Assembly (NCBI GenBank): GCA_937859005.1
Contig: CALLYR010000557.1
Span: 1 to 16,088 of the forward strand
From: an uncultured Paracoccus sp.
GTDB taxonomy: Bacteria > Pseudomonadota > Alphaproteobacteria > Rhodobacterales > Rhodobacteraceae
Length of the DNA: 16,088 nucleotides
Reading direction: 5' to 3'
The translations under genes were made by a program, and so were the position numbers. Below are positions 1-7,688 of the stretch, piece by piece; position 1 is the stretch's first letter; every line of letters starts with the position of its first letter. A model generated the notes under the pieces. It did not search any database. It saw nothing but the letters and a program-made list of their open reading frames with translations, and had not been told where the DNA came from.

Positions 1-998
1 GCACGGTGATCGCGGTGCGCGCCGACAACACCTGCACCGACGCCGCCGCCTCGGTCGCGGCGGTCGAGCGGCTGGTGACCTCGGACAAGGTCAACGGGAT
101 CATGGGCGGCATGTGTTCGGGCGAAACCATCGCCAGCCTTGAAAAGGTGGCGGTGCCGAACGGAATGGTCATGATCTCGCCCTCGGCGACCTCGCCCGCG
201 CTGTCGGACATCGACGACAAGGGTTTCTTCTTCCGCACCTCGCCGTCGGATGCCCGTCAGGGCGAAGTGATGACCGATGTCATCATGGATCGCGGCATCA
301 AGTCGGTGGCCGTGACCTATACCAACAACGATTATGGCAAGGGTCTGGCCGAAGCCTTCAAGAGCACGTTCGAATCGAAGGGCGGCACCGTCACGATCAT
401 GGCCGCCCATGACGACGGCAAGGCCGACTATTCGGCCGAGGTCGGCGCGCTGGCCGCGGCGGGCGGCGAGGCGCTGGTCGTCGCGGGTTACGTCGATCAG
501 GGCGGGGCGGGCATCGTGCGGGGCGCGCTGGATTCGGGCGCCTTCGACACCTTCGTCTTCCCCGACGGCATGGTCAGCCAGGCGCTGGTGGACAAGTTCG
601 GGGCCGAGCTGGAAAATTCCTTTGGCCAGAACCCGTCCTCGGAAGGTCCGGGACGCGAGCGGATGATCGAACTGGCCAAGGAAGCGGGCTTCGACGGCAC
701 CTCGGCCTTTGCCGCGGAATCCTATGACGCGACGGCGCTGATGCTGCTGGCGATGCAGGCGGCGAAATCGTCCGATCCCAAGGTCTACAAGGACAAGATC
801 ATGGAGGTCGCCAACGCGCCGGGCGAAAAGATCGCCCCCGGCGAACTGGGCAAGGCGCTGGAACTTCTCGCTGCAGGCACGGACATCGACTATGACGGCG
901 CGACTTCGGTCGAGCTGGTCGGTGCCGGCGAAAGCGCCGGCCAGTATCGCGAGGTCGATTTCAAGGGCGGCCAGATGAACGTCATCAAGACACGCTGA
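1..998 (+). CDS. ABC transporter substrate-binding protein, branched-chain amino acid (HAAT/LivK) type, 5' partial
   Basis: Periplasmic ligand-binding component of a branched-chain-amino-acid-type ABC transporter (type I periplasmic binding protein fold, Peripla_BP_6). The window opens inside the gene: the first whole codon is at 3, about 331 residues are present, and the signal peptide and N-terminus lie outside, so the GTG at 6 is internal. Family marks are the stretch near the left end naming a collection of binding-site turns (MGGMCSGETIASLEKVA, then ISPSATSPALS), the FRTSPSDARQG segment, and VAVTYTNNDYGKGLAEAF, which is the usual start of the second lobe. The gene ends TGA at 996-998, directly before a strong terminator, and is followed by livG, livF, livH and livM on the same strand, which supports its role. 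The ligand is not predictable; this family also binds amides, urea and aromatic acids. Confidence 0.93.
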   Translation, partial: TVIAVRADNTCTDAAASVAAVERLVTSDKVNGIMGGMCSGETIASLEKVAVPNGMVMISPSATSPALSDIDDKGFFFRTSPSDARQGEVMTDVIMDRGIKSVAVTYTNNDYGKGLAEAFKSTFESKGGTVTIMAAHDDGKADYSAEVGALAAAGGEALVVAGYVDQGGAGIVRGALDSGAFDTFVFPDGMVSQALVDKFGAELENSFGQNPSSEGPGRERMIELAKEAGFDGTSAFAAESYDATALMLLAMQAAKSSDPKVYKDKIMEVANAPGEKIAPGELGKALELLAAGTDIDYDGATSVELVGAGESAGQYREVDFKGGQMNVIKTR

Positions 999-1012
999 CA
1001 CGGCGCACCACG

Positions 1013-1043
1013 GACCCGGCGCATCGCTGCGCCGGGTCTTTCT
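1013..1043 (+). terminator. Rho-independent terminator after the binding-protein gene
   Basis: A perfect 11-bp stem (1013-1023 pairing with 1028-1038), nearly all G/C, closes a 4-base TCGC loop and is followed by TTTCT. It begins 14 bases after the binding-protein stop and sits before livG. It probably ends most transcripts after the binding protein, letting that gene be expressed more strongly than the ATPase and permease genes, with some read-through. Confidence 0.8.
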
Positions 1044-1093
1044 GCAATAATGGATAACGCCGCAGGGCGGTCCTTCGCCGGACAAGGTGAAGC

Positions 1094-1103
1094 AGGGGGA
1101 AGA
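1094..1103 (+). promoter_or_regulatory. Ribosome binding site deciding the livG start
   Basis: An AGGGGGA run at 1094-1100 lies just before ATG 1104. The alternative in-frame ATG at 1050 would add 18 residues with no family similarity, lies only 7 bases after the terminator T-run, and has no such site. The start at 1104 is therefore preferred. Confidence 0.6.
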
Positions 1104-1886
1104 ATGATTCAGGTCCATGACCTGCACAAGCATTTCGGCGGTTTCCGCGCCGTCGATGGCGCGAGCCTGTCGATCGCCACGGGATCGATCACCGGGCTGA
1201 TCGGCCCCAACGGCGCCGGAAAATCCACGCTGTTCAACGTGATCGCGGGCGTGCTGCCACCTACGTCCGGCCGCGTCGTCATGGACGGAGAGGACATTAC
1301 GGGACTGCCGCCGCACGAACTGTTTCACAAGGGGCTGCTGCGCACCTTCCAGATGGCGCATGAGTTTTCGTCCATGACGGTGCGGGAAAACCTGATGATG
1401 GTTCCCGCGGGGCAATCGGGCGAGACCCTGTGGGGCGCCTGGTTCCACCGTGCCCGCATCCGCGCCGAAGAGGCTGCCCTGCGGCGCAAGGCCGACGAGG
1501 TGCTGGACTTCCTGACCATCAGCCATGTCGCCGACGAAAAGGCGGGCAACCTGTCGGGCGGGCAGAAGAAGCTGCTGGAACTGGGCCGTTGCATGATGGT
1601 CGAGGCCAAGATCGTCTTCCTGGACGAGGTCGGCGCCGGGGTGAACCGCACCCTGCTGGGCACCATCGGCGACGCCATCGTGCGGCTGAACAAGGAACGC
1701 GGCTATACCTTCTGCGTGATCGAGCACGACATGGATTTCATCGGCCGCCTGTGCGACCCGGTCATCGTCATGGCCGAGGGCAAGGTGCTGGCCGAAGGCC
1801 CTGCCGCCCACATCATGGAAAACGAGGCCGTGATCGAGGCCTATCTGGGCCGCGGGCTGAAGAACAAGGGAATGGTGGGCGCATGA
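1104..1886 (+). CDS. livG: Branched-chain amino acid ABC transporter ATP-binding protein LivG
   Basis: One of the two cytoplasmic ATPases that power the LivH/LivM channel. The protein is 260 residues, normal for LivG. Visible elements: Walker A GPNGAGKST (34-42), Q-loop glutamine near residue 83 (RTFQMAHEF), signature LSGGQ (150-154), Walker B and D-loop FLDEVGAGVN (172-181), and H-loop histidine in VIEHDMDFI (about 208). The long insertion between Q-loop and signature (about 100-145) is typical of LivG rather than LivF. The residue after the catalytic Glu is Val, giving LDEVGAGVN where most ABC ATPases have LDEP; Walker B Asp and Glu are intact, so activity is expected. Start ATG 1104 is chosen for its ribosome binding site. 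The stop overlaps the livF start by ATGA, implying translational coupling. Confidence 0.95.
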   Translation: MIQVHDLHKHFGGFRAVDGASLSIATGSITGLIGPNGAGKSTLFNVIAGVLPPTSGRVVMDGEDITGLPPHELFHKGLLRTFQMAHEFSSMTVRENLMMVPAGQSGETLWGAWFHRARIRAEEAALRRKADEVLDFLTISHVADEKAGNLSGGQKKLLELGRCMMVEAKIVFLDEVGAGVNRTLLGTIGDAIVRLNKERGYTFCVIEHDMDFIGRLCDPVIVMAEGKVLAEGPAAHIMENEAVIEAYLGRGLKNKGMVGA

Positions 1887-2707
1887 GCGATGTCTATGAC
1901 GGTCGCGGCAACCGCGACGCCTCGATCGTCAACCCGCGTCCGGGCGGCACGGTGGACGGAACCCGCCGCAGCGGCGCAGTCGGTCCCGGCCACGCGGGCG
2001 ACCCCTTCCTGATCGGGGAGAACATGCGCGGCGGCTATGGCAAGGCCGACATCCTGAACGGCTGCACCCTCGCGGTCGAGCGCGGCAGGATCGCGGTGAT
2101 CGTCGGCCCCAACGGCGCGGGCAAGTCCACCGCGATGAAGGCGATCTTCGGGATGCTGAACCTGCGCGAGGGCAGCGTGCGGCTGGACGGGCGCGACATC
2201 ACCGCCCTGAACCCGCAGGACCGCGTGCGCGCCGGGATGGGCTTCGTGCCGCAGGTCGCAAATGTCTTTCCCTCGATGACGGTCGAGGAGAACCTTGAAA
2301 TGGGCGCCTTCATCCGCGACGACGCCGAAATCGCCCGGACCATGGAGCAGGTCTATGAACTGTTCCCCGCTGTCGCCGCGAAACGCCGTCAGGCCGCGGG
2401 CGAACTGTCCGGCGGCCAGCGCCAGCAGGTCGCGGTGGGACGCGCGCTGATGACGCGCCCCACGCTGCTGATGCTGGACGAACCGACCGCAGGCGTGTCC
2501 CCCATCGTCATGGACGAGCTGTTCGACCGTATCATCGAGATCGCGCGCACCGGCATTTCCATCCTGATGGTGGAACAGAACGCCCGCCAGGCGCTGGAGA
2601 TCGCCGATGTCGGCTATGTCCTGGTGCAGGGCGCGAACCGCTATACCGGCACCGGCGCCGCGCTGATGGCCGATCCCGAGGTGCGGCGCACCTTCCTGGG
2701 AGGTTGA
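1883..2707 (+). CDS. livF: Branched-chain amino acid ABC transporter ATP-binding protein LivF
   Basis: Second ATPase of the transporter, 274 residues. Walker A GPNGAGKST is at 75-83, Q-loop VPQVANVFPSMTVEENL near 122-138, signature LSGGQ at 175-179, Walker B LLMLDEPTAG at 195-204. The switch region reads MVEQN, the usual LivF form in which Gln replaces the H-loop His. About 40 residues precede the first ABC beta-strand (PFLIGENMRGGYG, 41-53), so it is longer than the usual roughly 235-residue LivF. This leader is Gly/Arg/Asp-rich and looks disordered. A later ATG at 2024 has a good GGGGAG site, but starting there would remove the first beta-strand, so the ATGA-overlapping ATG at 1883 is preferred. 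Transcribed with livG; the next gene starts 2 bases after its stop. Confidence 0.95.
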   Translation: MSDVYDGRGNRDASIVNPRPGGTVDGTRRSGAVGPGHAGDPFLIGENMRGGYGKADILNGCTLAVERGRIAVIVGPNGAGKSTAMKAIFGMLNLREGSVRLDGRDITALNPQDRVRAGMGFVPQVANVFPSMTVEENLEMGAFIRDDAEIARTMEQVYELFPAVAAKRRQAAGELSGGQRQQVAVGRALMTRPTLLMLDEPTAGVSPIVMDELFDRIIEIARTGISILMVEQNARQALEIADVGYVLVQGANRYTGTGAALMADPEVRRTFLGG

Positions 2708-2709
2708 GA

Positions 2710-3192
2710 ATGCGGCACAAGGCGATCCTGTGGTCAACGATCCTTGCAGCGCTGGCGCTGGCGGCACAGGCGCAGGTCCCCGCGGTCACAGATACGCAGT
2801 CGGTCCACGATCCCGCCGACCTGAAACCCGAAGCACCCATGCCGCCCGATGCGCTGGTCCCCGGCGCCCCCGGCGTGACCGCCATCCTCTGTTCGGCGGA
2901 CCCGCCCCCGCTGGATGCCTCGGGCGCCCTGGGCGCGGGAACCGCGCTTTCCGCCCCCGCTGCGGACCGCCGGGTGCGGGTGGACTGGCCCTGGGCCGCC
3001 AGGCCGGTGATGACCGGTGTCGGCGCGCCCGTCGAGGTCAGGTTCTTCAAGCGCGGGCGCACGCTGATCTTCGACGCAGGCGCCGAGACGCTGTATGTCG
3101 AGCGCGACCACCGCGGCTTTACCTATACCGCCAGCAGGCCGGGCAGCGTCATCACATGGCACGGCACCTGCCGGGCCATGGTCCGGGAATGA
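2710..3192 (+). CDS. Small secreted protein of unknown function inside the liv operon
   Basis: I do not recognise a family. The 160-residue product begins MRHKAILWSTILAALALA with a cleavable-looking signal peptide; cleavage would fit after the AQA near residue 22-24, so the mature protein should be periplasmic. The mature part has a Pro/Ala-rich N-terminal half and a C-terminal half (about 95-160) with alternating hydrophobic and polar residues suggesting beta-strands. Two cysteines (ILCSADPPP and WHGTCRAM) could form a disulfide. ATG 2710 follows the livF TGA (2705-2707) by 2 bases and has GGGAGG at its 5' side, inside the end of livF. A TTG at 2704 is a less likely start. Its position between the ATPase and permease genes suggests a link with the transporter, but this is inference from context only. 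Confidence 0.75.
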   Translation: MRHKAILWSTILAALALAAQAQVPAVTDTQSVHDPADLKPEAPMPPDALVPGAPGVTAILCSADPPPLDASGALGAGTALSAPAADRRVRVDWPWAARPVMTGVGAPVEVRFFKRGRTLIFDAGAETLYVERDHRGFTYTASRPGSVITWHGTCRAMVRE

Positions 3193-3285
3193 TTCTGTGC
3201 CGGTTCGCCGCAGCCCTGCCCCGACCCTGACCCCGCGGCACGGCCGCCCTGCCAATCCCGGCCGCATCTGCCCGAGAGAGGACTG

Positions 3286-4287
3286 ATGGATCTGCTCAAC
3301 GCGCTTGTCGCGCTTCTGAACTTCGTCGTGATCCCTGCCGCATCCTATGGCGCGCAACTGGCGCTGGGCGCGCTGGGGGTGACGCTGATCTATGGCATCC
3401 TGCGGTTTTCCAACTTTGCCCATGGCGACACGATGGCCTTCGGCACGGGGGTCACGATCCTGCTGACCTGGGGGCTGACGGCCATGGGCATCAGCCTGGG
3501 GCCGCTGCCCACGGCCCTGCTGGCGCTGCCTGCCGCCATTGCGCTGACGGCGGTGCTGGTGCTGGTGACGGACCGGCTGGTCTATCGCCATTACCGTCGC
3601 GTCAAGGCGCCGCCCATCGTGGTCGTCATGGCCTCGGTCGGCGTGATGTTCGTGATGAACGGCCTGACCCGCCTGCTGATCGGCGTGGACGAAATCCAGT
3701 TCGCCGACGGCGCGCGCTTCGTCGTCTCGGTCCCGCAGTTCAAGGCGATGACCGGGCTGACCGATGGGCTGGCGCTGCGCACGACGCAGGCGATCACGCT
3801 GGTCGTGACGGCGCTGGCGGTCTGGGCGCTGTTTGCGTTCCTGAACCGCACCCGGTCGGGCAAGGCGATGCGCGCCTATTCCGACAACGAGGATCTGGCG
3901 CTGCTGTCGGGGATCGAACCCGAACGCGTCGTGCGCCTGACCTGGATCATCGCCACCGGGCTGGCGGTTGCGGCGGGCACGCTCTATGGCCTCGATAAGT
4001 CGTTCAAGGCCTTCAACTACTTCCAGATCCTGCTGCCCATCTTTGCCGCAGCCATCGTGGGGGGCCTCGGCAGCCCGGTGGGGGCGGTCGCGGGCGGCTT
4101 CGTCATCGCCTTTTCCGAGGTCGCGCTGACATACCCGTGGAAGAAGGTGGCGCAATATCTGGGGTTCGAACCCACGGGCCTGCTGCAGATGCTGTCCACC
4201 GAATACAAGTTCGCCATCAGCTTCGTGATCCTGATCGTGGTGCTGCTGTTCCGCCCGACCGGCCTGTTCCGCGGCAAAGCATTCTGA
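3286..4287 (+). CDS. livH: Branched-chain amino acid ABC transporter permease LivH
   Basis: Inner-membrane permease of 333 residues forming half of the translocation path with LivM. About eight hydrophobic segments are visible. Family marks are the N-terminal LGVTLIYGILRFSNFAHGD segment, the cytoplasmic coupling loop GKAMRAYSDNEDLALLSGI (about 195-213) that contacts the ATPase, IVGGLGSPVGAVAGG near 262-276, and the C-terminal LLFRPTGLFRG. ATG 3286 is preceded by GAGAGAGGA. The 93 bases between the small secreted gene and this start hold no clear promoter or hairpin. livM follows after 10 bases, so the two permeases are co-transcribed. Confidence 0.95.
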   Translation: MDLLNALVALLNFVVIPAASYGAQLALGALGVTLIYGILRFSNFAHGDTMAFGTGVTILLTWGLTAMGISLGPLPTALLALPAAIALTAVLVLVTDRLVYRHYRRVKAPPIVVVMASVGVMFVMNGLTRLLIGVDEIQFADGARFVVSVPQFKAMTGLTDGLALRTTQAITLVVTALAVWALFAFLNRTRSGKAMRAYSDNEDLALLSGIEPERVVRLTWIIATGLAVAAGTLYGLDKSFKAFNYFQILLPIFAAAIVGGLGSPVGAVAGGFVIAFSEVALTYPWKKVAQYLGFEPTGLLQMLSTEYKFAISFVILIVVLLFRPTGLFRGKAF

Positions 4288-4297
4288 GGATACACCA

Positions 4298-5641
4298 ATG
4301 TCCACCACTCGCCAGGCCGACACCCGCGTCAGTCCGCTGCGTGCGCCGCTGCTGTTCGCTGTCCTTGCCGTGTTGTTCGTGCTGGAAGGCACCGTGTCGA
4401 ACGCGATGTTTTCCGGCAGCTGGAACAGCGCGCTGTCGCTGCTGAACATGGGCCTGATCTCGGCCGTGATGGCCTTGGGCGTGAACATGATCTGGGGCTA
4501 TGGCGGGCTGTTCAACGCGGGCGTCGTGGGCTTCGTGGCACTTGGCGGGCTGGCGCCGGTGCTGGTGTCCACCCGGCCGGTGCCGGGCGCCTGGGCCGCG
4601 GGCGGGCCGCGGCTGCTGCTGGGCTTGGCGCTGGGCTTTGCGACGCTGGCGCTGGCGATCATTGTCGCCCGGCGGGTGCCGCGGGCATGGCGTTTCCCCA
4701 CTGCCGCCGCGATCTTCGTCCTGGGCTATGTCGTGACGACCATGGTCTTCATTCCCGCCGTCGCCGCGATCGAGGCGAACAACCCCGCCAAGGCCGGCAA
4801 CATCGGGGGTCTGGGCCTGCCCGTGCTGCTGTCCTGGCCTGTGGGCGCGCTGTTTGCCGCGGCCGCCGCCTGGGGCGTGGGCAAGGTCGCGCTGGGGCTG
4901 CGGTCGGATTACCTGGCCATCGCCACGCTGGGCATCGGCGAAATCATCGTGGCCGTCCTGCGCAACGAGGGGTGGCTTGCGCGCGGCGTGCTGAACATGA
5001 CCGGCATCCCGCGTCCCGTGCCCTATGAACTTGACCTGCAGGCCGATCCCGCCTTTGCCGCTCGTGCGGCAGCCTGGGGAATGGACGCGGCCACGGCGTC
5101 GGGCATCTGGGTCAAGCTGTGCTATGCGGGGCTGTTCACGGTTGTCGTGCTGGCGTTGATCGCGCTGTCGGAACTGGCGTTGCGTTCGCCCTGGGGACGG
5201 ATGATGCGCGCCATCCGCGACAACGAGACCGCGGCCGAGGCGATGGGCAAGGACGTGACCCGCCGCCACCTGCATCTGTTCGTTATCGGCTCTGCCGTGA
5301 TCGGGCTGGCGGGCGCGATGATGATCACCCTGGACGGGCTGATGAGCCCCGGCGGCTACAGCCCGCTGCGCTTCACCTTCCTGATCTGGGTGATGGTGAT
5401 CGTGGGGGGGTCGGGGAACAACTGGGGCGCGGTGCTGGGCGCGATGCTGATCTGGTTTCTGTGGATCAAGGCCGAAGTCTGGGGTCCTGCCTTGATGGCG
5501 CTGGTGACGGCGCCGCTGCCGCAGGGGGCCTTGCGCACGCATCTGATCGAAAGCGCACCGCAGATGCGGTTCATCGCGATGGGTCTGGTGTTGCTGCTGG
5601 TGCTGCGCTTCGCCCCGCGGGGGCTGCTGCCGGAACGCTGA
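4298..5641 (+). CDS. livM: Branched-chain amino acid ABC transporter permease LivM
   Basis: Second permease, 447 residues, near the long end for LivM. Typical elements are LGVNMIWGYGGLFNAGVVGF (about 63-82), SDYLAIATLGIGEIIVAVLRN, the coupling loop GRMMRAIRDNETAAEAMGKD (about 302-321), and the C-terminal MVIVGGSGNNWGAVLGA and LRFAPRGLLPE. Roughly ten hydrophobic segments are seen; a less conserved stretch at about 95-170 carries extra hydrophobic helices. GAGG lies 8 bases before ATG 4298. The TGA stop shares its last base with the ATG of the next small gene (TGATG), implying coupled translation. Confidence 0.95.
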   Translation: MSTTRQADTRVSPLRAPLLFAVLAVLFVLEGTVSNAMFSGSWNSALSLLNMGLISAVMALGVNMIWGYGGLFNAGVVGFVALGGLAPVLVSTRPVPGAWAAGGPRLLLGLALGFATLALAIIVARRVPRAWRFPTAAAIFVLGYVVTTMVFIPAVAAIEANNPAKAGNIGGLGLPVLLSWPVGALFAAAAAWGVGKVALGLRSDYLAIATLGIGEIIVAVLRNEGWLARGVLNMTGIPRPVPYELDLQADPAFAARAAAWGMDAATASGIWVKLCYAGLFTVVVLALIALSELALRSPWGRMMRAIRDNETAAEAMGKDVTRRHLHLFVIGSAVIGLAGAMMITLDGLMSPGGYSPLRFTFLIWVMVIVGGSGNNWGAVLGAMLIWFLWIKAEVWGPALMALVTAPLPQGALRTHLIESAPQMRFIAMGLVLLLVLRFAPRGLLPER

Positions 5642-5934
5642 TGCGGTGGTGGAACATCCGGCTGGGGCTGGGGCTGGGGCTGTTCCCATCGCTTGTCCTG
5701 TTTGTCGCAATGGGACCGAAGGCGGTGTTTAATTTCCCGTTCGGATTGTGGCAGCAGGACGTTCCGATCCTGATCCTGCTGGCGATGACGGGAGGCATGA
5801 ACCTTCTGGCGCTGATCCTGGGCGGGATTCTGCCGGAGGACTCTCAGGCGCAGTTCCTGCCGGCGGTCCTGAACGGCCTTGGCGCCTTTTCGCTCTATGC
5901 CGTTCCGATGCTCGTCATGCTGCGGGGCATCTGA
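5641..5934 (+). CDS. Small three-helix membrane protein at the end of the liv operon
   Basis: Unrecognised 97-residue protein. Three hydrophobic segments are visible at about 7-25, 41-62 and 73-94, separated by short loops; the first loop contains FNFPFGLWQQD. The ATG overlaps the livM stop as TGATG, so translation is probably coupled, and the gene ends 10 bases before the convergent purN stop. Operon position and an open, strongly hydrophobic reading frame support a real gene. The frame is also open upstream inside livM, but that part is an out-of-frame shadow. It may be an accessory subunit of the transporter or an unrelated membrane protein. No conserved catalytic motif is seen. Confidence 0.65.
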   Translation: MRWWNIRLGLGLGLFPSLVLFVAMGPKAVFNFPFGLWQQDVPILILLAMTGGMNLLALILGGILPEDSQAQFLPAVLNGLGAFSLYAVPMLVMLRGI

Positions 5935-5944
5935 CGAACGCCGC

Positions 5945-6532
5945 CTACAGGTCGATCCGCCCCATCTCTCCACCCGCAAAGCGGCGCAGCACCGCCGGAT
6001 ACAGCCGGTGTTCCGCCGTCAGCACCCGCGCGGCCAGCGTCTCGGGCGTGTCGTCCGGCATCACCGGCACCCGCGCCTGCCCCAGGACGGGACCGCAGTC
6101 CAGTTCGGGCGTGACCAGATGGACCGATGCCCCGGCTTGGCGGTCGCCCGCTTCCAGCGCGCGGGCATGGGTGTGCAGCCCCGGATATTTCGGCAGCAGC
6201 GAGGGGTGGATGTTCAGTATCCGCCCTTCAAAGCGTTCGACAAAACCCGGTGTCAGGATGCGCATGAAACCGGCAAGGCAGAGGATGTCCGGTTGGGCGG
6301 CCAGCAGTGGTTCCAGCAGCGCGGATTCGAACGCCGCGCGGTCCCCCCTGAACGGACGATGGTCCACCGCCGCCGTCGCAATGCCGCGTGCCCCCGCCCT
6401 TGCCAGCCCCGCCGCTGCCGGATCGTTCGAGGCGACCAGGACGGGACGTGCCGGATGGTCGCCGGTCATGGAATCGACCAGCGCCATCATGTTGGACCCG
6501 CCGCCGGAAATCAGGATCGCGACGCGCTTCAC
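5945..6532 (-). CDS. purN: Phosphoribosylglycinamide formyltransferase (GAR transformylase) PurN
   Basis: Transfers the formyl group of 10-formyltetrahydrofolate to GAR, the third step of de novo purine synthesis; cytoplasmic. The product is 195 residues, slightly shorter than E. coli PurN. The N-terminal VAILISGGGSNM (about 4-15) is the phosphate-binding start. The catalytic triad is visible as N107 and H109 in ILNIHPSLLP and D145 in ELDCGPVL. The GTG at 6532 is chosen because it gives MKRVAILISGGG, the family N-terminus, and overlaps the purM stop as GTGA, consistent with coupling. Another GTG at 6535 would add only one residue. It is convergent with the liv operon, with no obvious terminator in the 10-base gap. 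Confidence 0.96.
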   Translation of the reverse strand: MKRVAILISGGGSNMMALVDSMTGDHPARPVLVASNDPAAAGLARAGARGIATAAVDHRPFRGDRAAFESALLEPLLAAQPDILCLAGFMRILTPGFVERFEGRILNIHPSLLPKYPGLHTHARALEAGDRQAGASVHLVTPELDCGPVLGQARVPVMPDDTPETLAARVLTAEHRLYPAVLRRFAGGEMGRIDL

Positions 6533-7575
6533 CACAGGCTGCCGGAATAGCTCACGCCCCTGCCCTCGACCACCGTGCCGATGCGCGCCACACGCTCGCC
6601 CTCGGCCTGCAGCAGGGCAGTCAGCGTATCGGCCCGGTCGGGCGCAACCGCCAGGATCATGCCGATGCCGCTGTTGAAGGTCTTGAGCATCTCCCCTTCG
6701 GGAATCACCGCGCTGTCGGCCATCCAGCGGAACACCGCAGGCGGGGTCCAGGCGTCCAGATCGACCGCGGCGCCCAAGCCTTCGGACAGGATGCGCGGTA
6801 CGTTCTCGGTGATGCCGCCGCCGGTGATGTGGGCCGCCGCATGAACCCCGCCCGCGCGGATCGCCGCCAGCACCGGGCGCACGTAAAGCCGCGTCGGCGT
6901 CAGCAGCGCCTGCCCCAGCGTGCCGTCGGCAAAGGGCGCAGGCGCGTCCCACGCCAGCCCCGCCCCCTCGACCACCTTGCGCACCAGCGAATAGCCGTTG
7001 GAATGCACCCCGTCCGAGGCCAGCCCCAGCAGCACGTCGCCCGCCGCCACGCCCTGCGGCAGCGAGGTGCCGCGTTCCATCGCGCCGACCGCGAATCCGG
7101 CCAGATCGAAATCGCCCCCGTGGTACATGCCCGGCATCTCGGCCGTCTCGCCCCCGATCAGGGCGCAGCCTGAGCGGCGGCAGCCTTCGGCGATGCCGGT
7201 GATGACGCGGTCGGCCTCATCGACACTCAACTTGCCGGTGGCGAAATAGTCCAGGAAGAACAGCGGCTCCGCCCCTTGGCAGACCAGATCGTTGACGCAC
7301 ATGGCGACCAGGTCGATACCGACGCCGTCCAGTTCGCCCGTGTCGATGGCGATGCGCAGCTTGGTCCCCACCCCGTCGGTCGCAGCGACCAGCACCGGGT
7401 CGGTGAAGCCCGCCGCGCGCGGGTCGAACAGCGCGCCGAATCCGCCCAGACCCTCCATCACGCCGGGGCGCCGGGTCGCGGCCGCCGCGGGCTTGATCCG
7501 TTCGACCAACGCATTGCCCGCGTCGATGTCCACCCCCGCCTGCGCATAGGTCAGGCCCTGCCGGCTGTCGCTCAT
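6529..7575 (-). CDS. purM: Phosphoribosylformylglycinamidine cyclo-ligase (AIR synthetase) PurM
   Basis: Closes FGAM to AIR using ATP, the fifth step of de novo purine synthesis; cytoplasmic. The product is 348 residues, the usual size. Diagnostic segments in order: GLTYAQAGVDIDAGN (about 6-20), ATDGVGTKLRIA, MCVNDLVCQGAEPLFFLDY, GGETAEMPGMY, LLGLASDGVHSNGYSLVR, LTPTRLYVRP and HITGGGITENVPRIL. ATG 7575 has GGGGGA about 9 bases upstream and begins MSDSRQGLTYAQAG, as expected. The frame stays open upstream to 7746, but that part crosses the divergent tRNA and is not coding. It forms a two-gene operon with purN through a GTGA overlap. I see no purine-responsive riboswitch or clear operator in the 113-base gap. 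Confidence 0.97.
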   Translation of the reverse strand: MSDSRQGLTYAQAGVDIDAGNALVERIKPAAAATRRPGVMEGLGGFGALFDPRAAGFTDPVLVAATDGVGTKLRIAIDTGELDGVGIDLVAMCVNDLVCQGAEPLFFLDYFATGKLSVDEADRVITGIAEGCRRSGCALIGGETAEMPGMYHGGDFDLAGFAVGAMERGTSLPQGVAAGDVLLGLASDGVHSNGYSLVRKVVEGAGLAWDAPAPFADGTLGQALLTPTRLYVRPVLAAIRAGGVHAAAHITGGGITENVPRILSEGLGAAVDLDAWTPPAVFRWMADSAVIPEGEMLKTFNSGIGMILAVAPDRADTLTALLQAEGERVARIGTVVEGRGVSYSGSLW

Positions 7576-7646
7576 GTCTGCTGTCCCCCGGATGCGTGCG
7601 CCGGGCATAGACCAAGCCCCCGCCGCAGGCAATCGGGCGGTTTCCC

Positions 7647-7675
7647 TTGACCGCAAGGGCGGCATTTGCCACAGC
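7647..7675 (+). promoter_or_regulatory. Possible promoter of the CAT tRNA gene
   Basis: TTGACC (7647-7652) matches the sigma-70 -35 consensus at five of six positions. A 17-base spacer leads to a poor -10 (CACAGC, 7670-7675). The inferred start would fall about 7 bases before the tRNA, as expected for a tRNA promoter. Only the -35 and the spacing support it. Confidence 0.4.
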
Positions 7676-7688
7676 CTGTGGTCGGCAG

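Noticed and set aside
2734..5710. Two long open frames on the - strand (584 and 497 codons) opposite livH and livM
   Set aside because: Gln/Arg/His-rich shadow translations opposite strongly supported permease genes.
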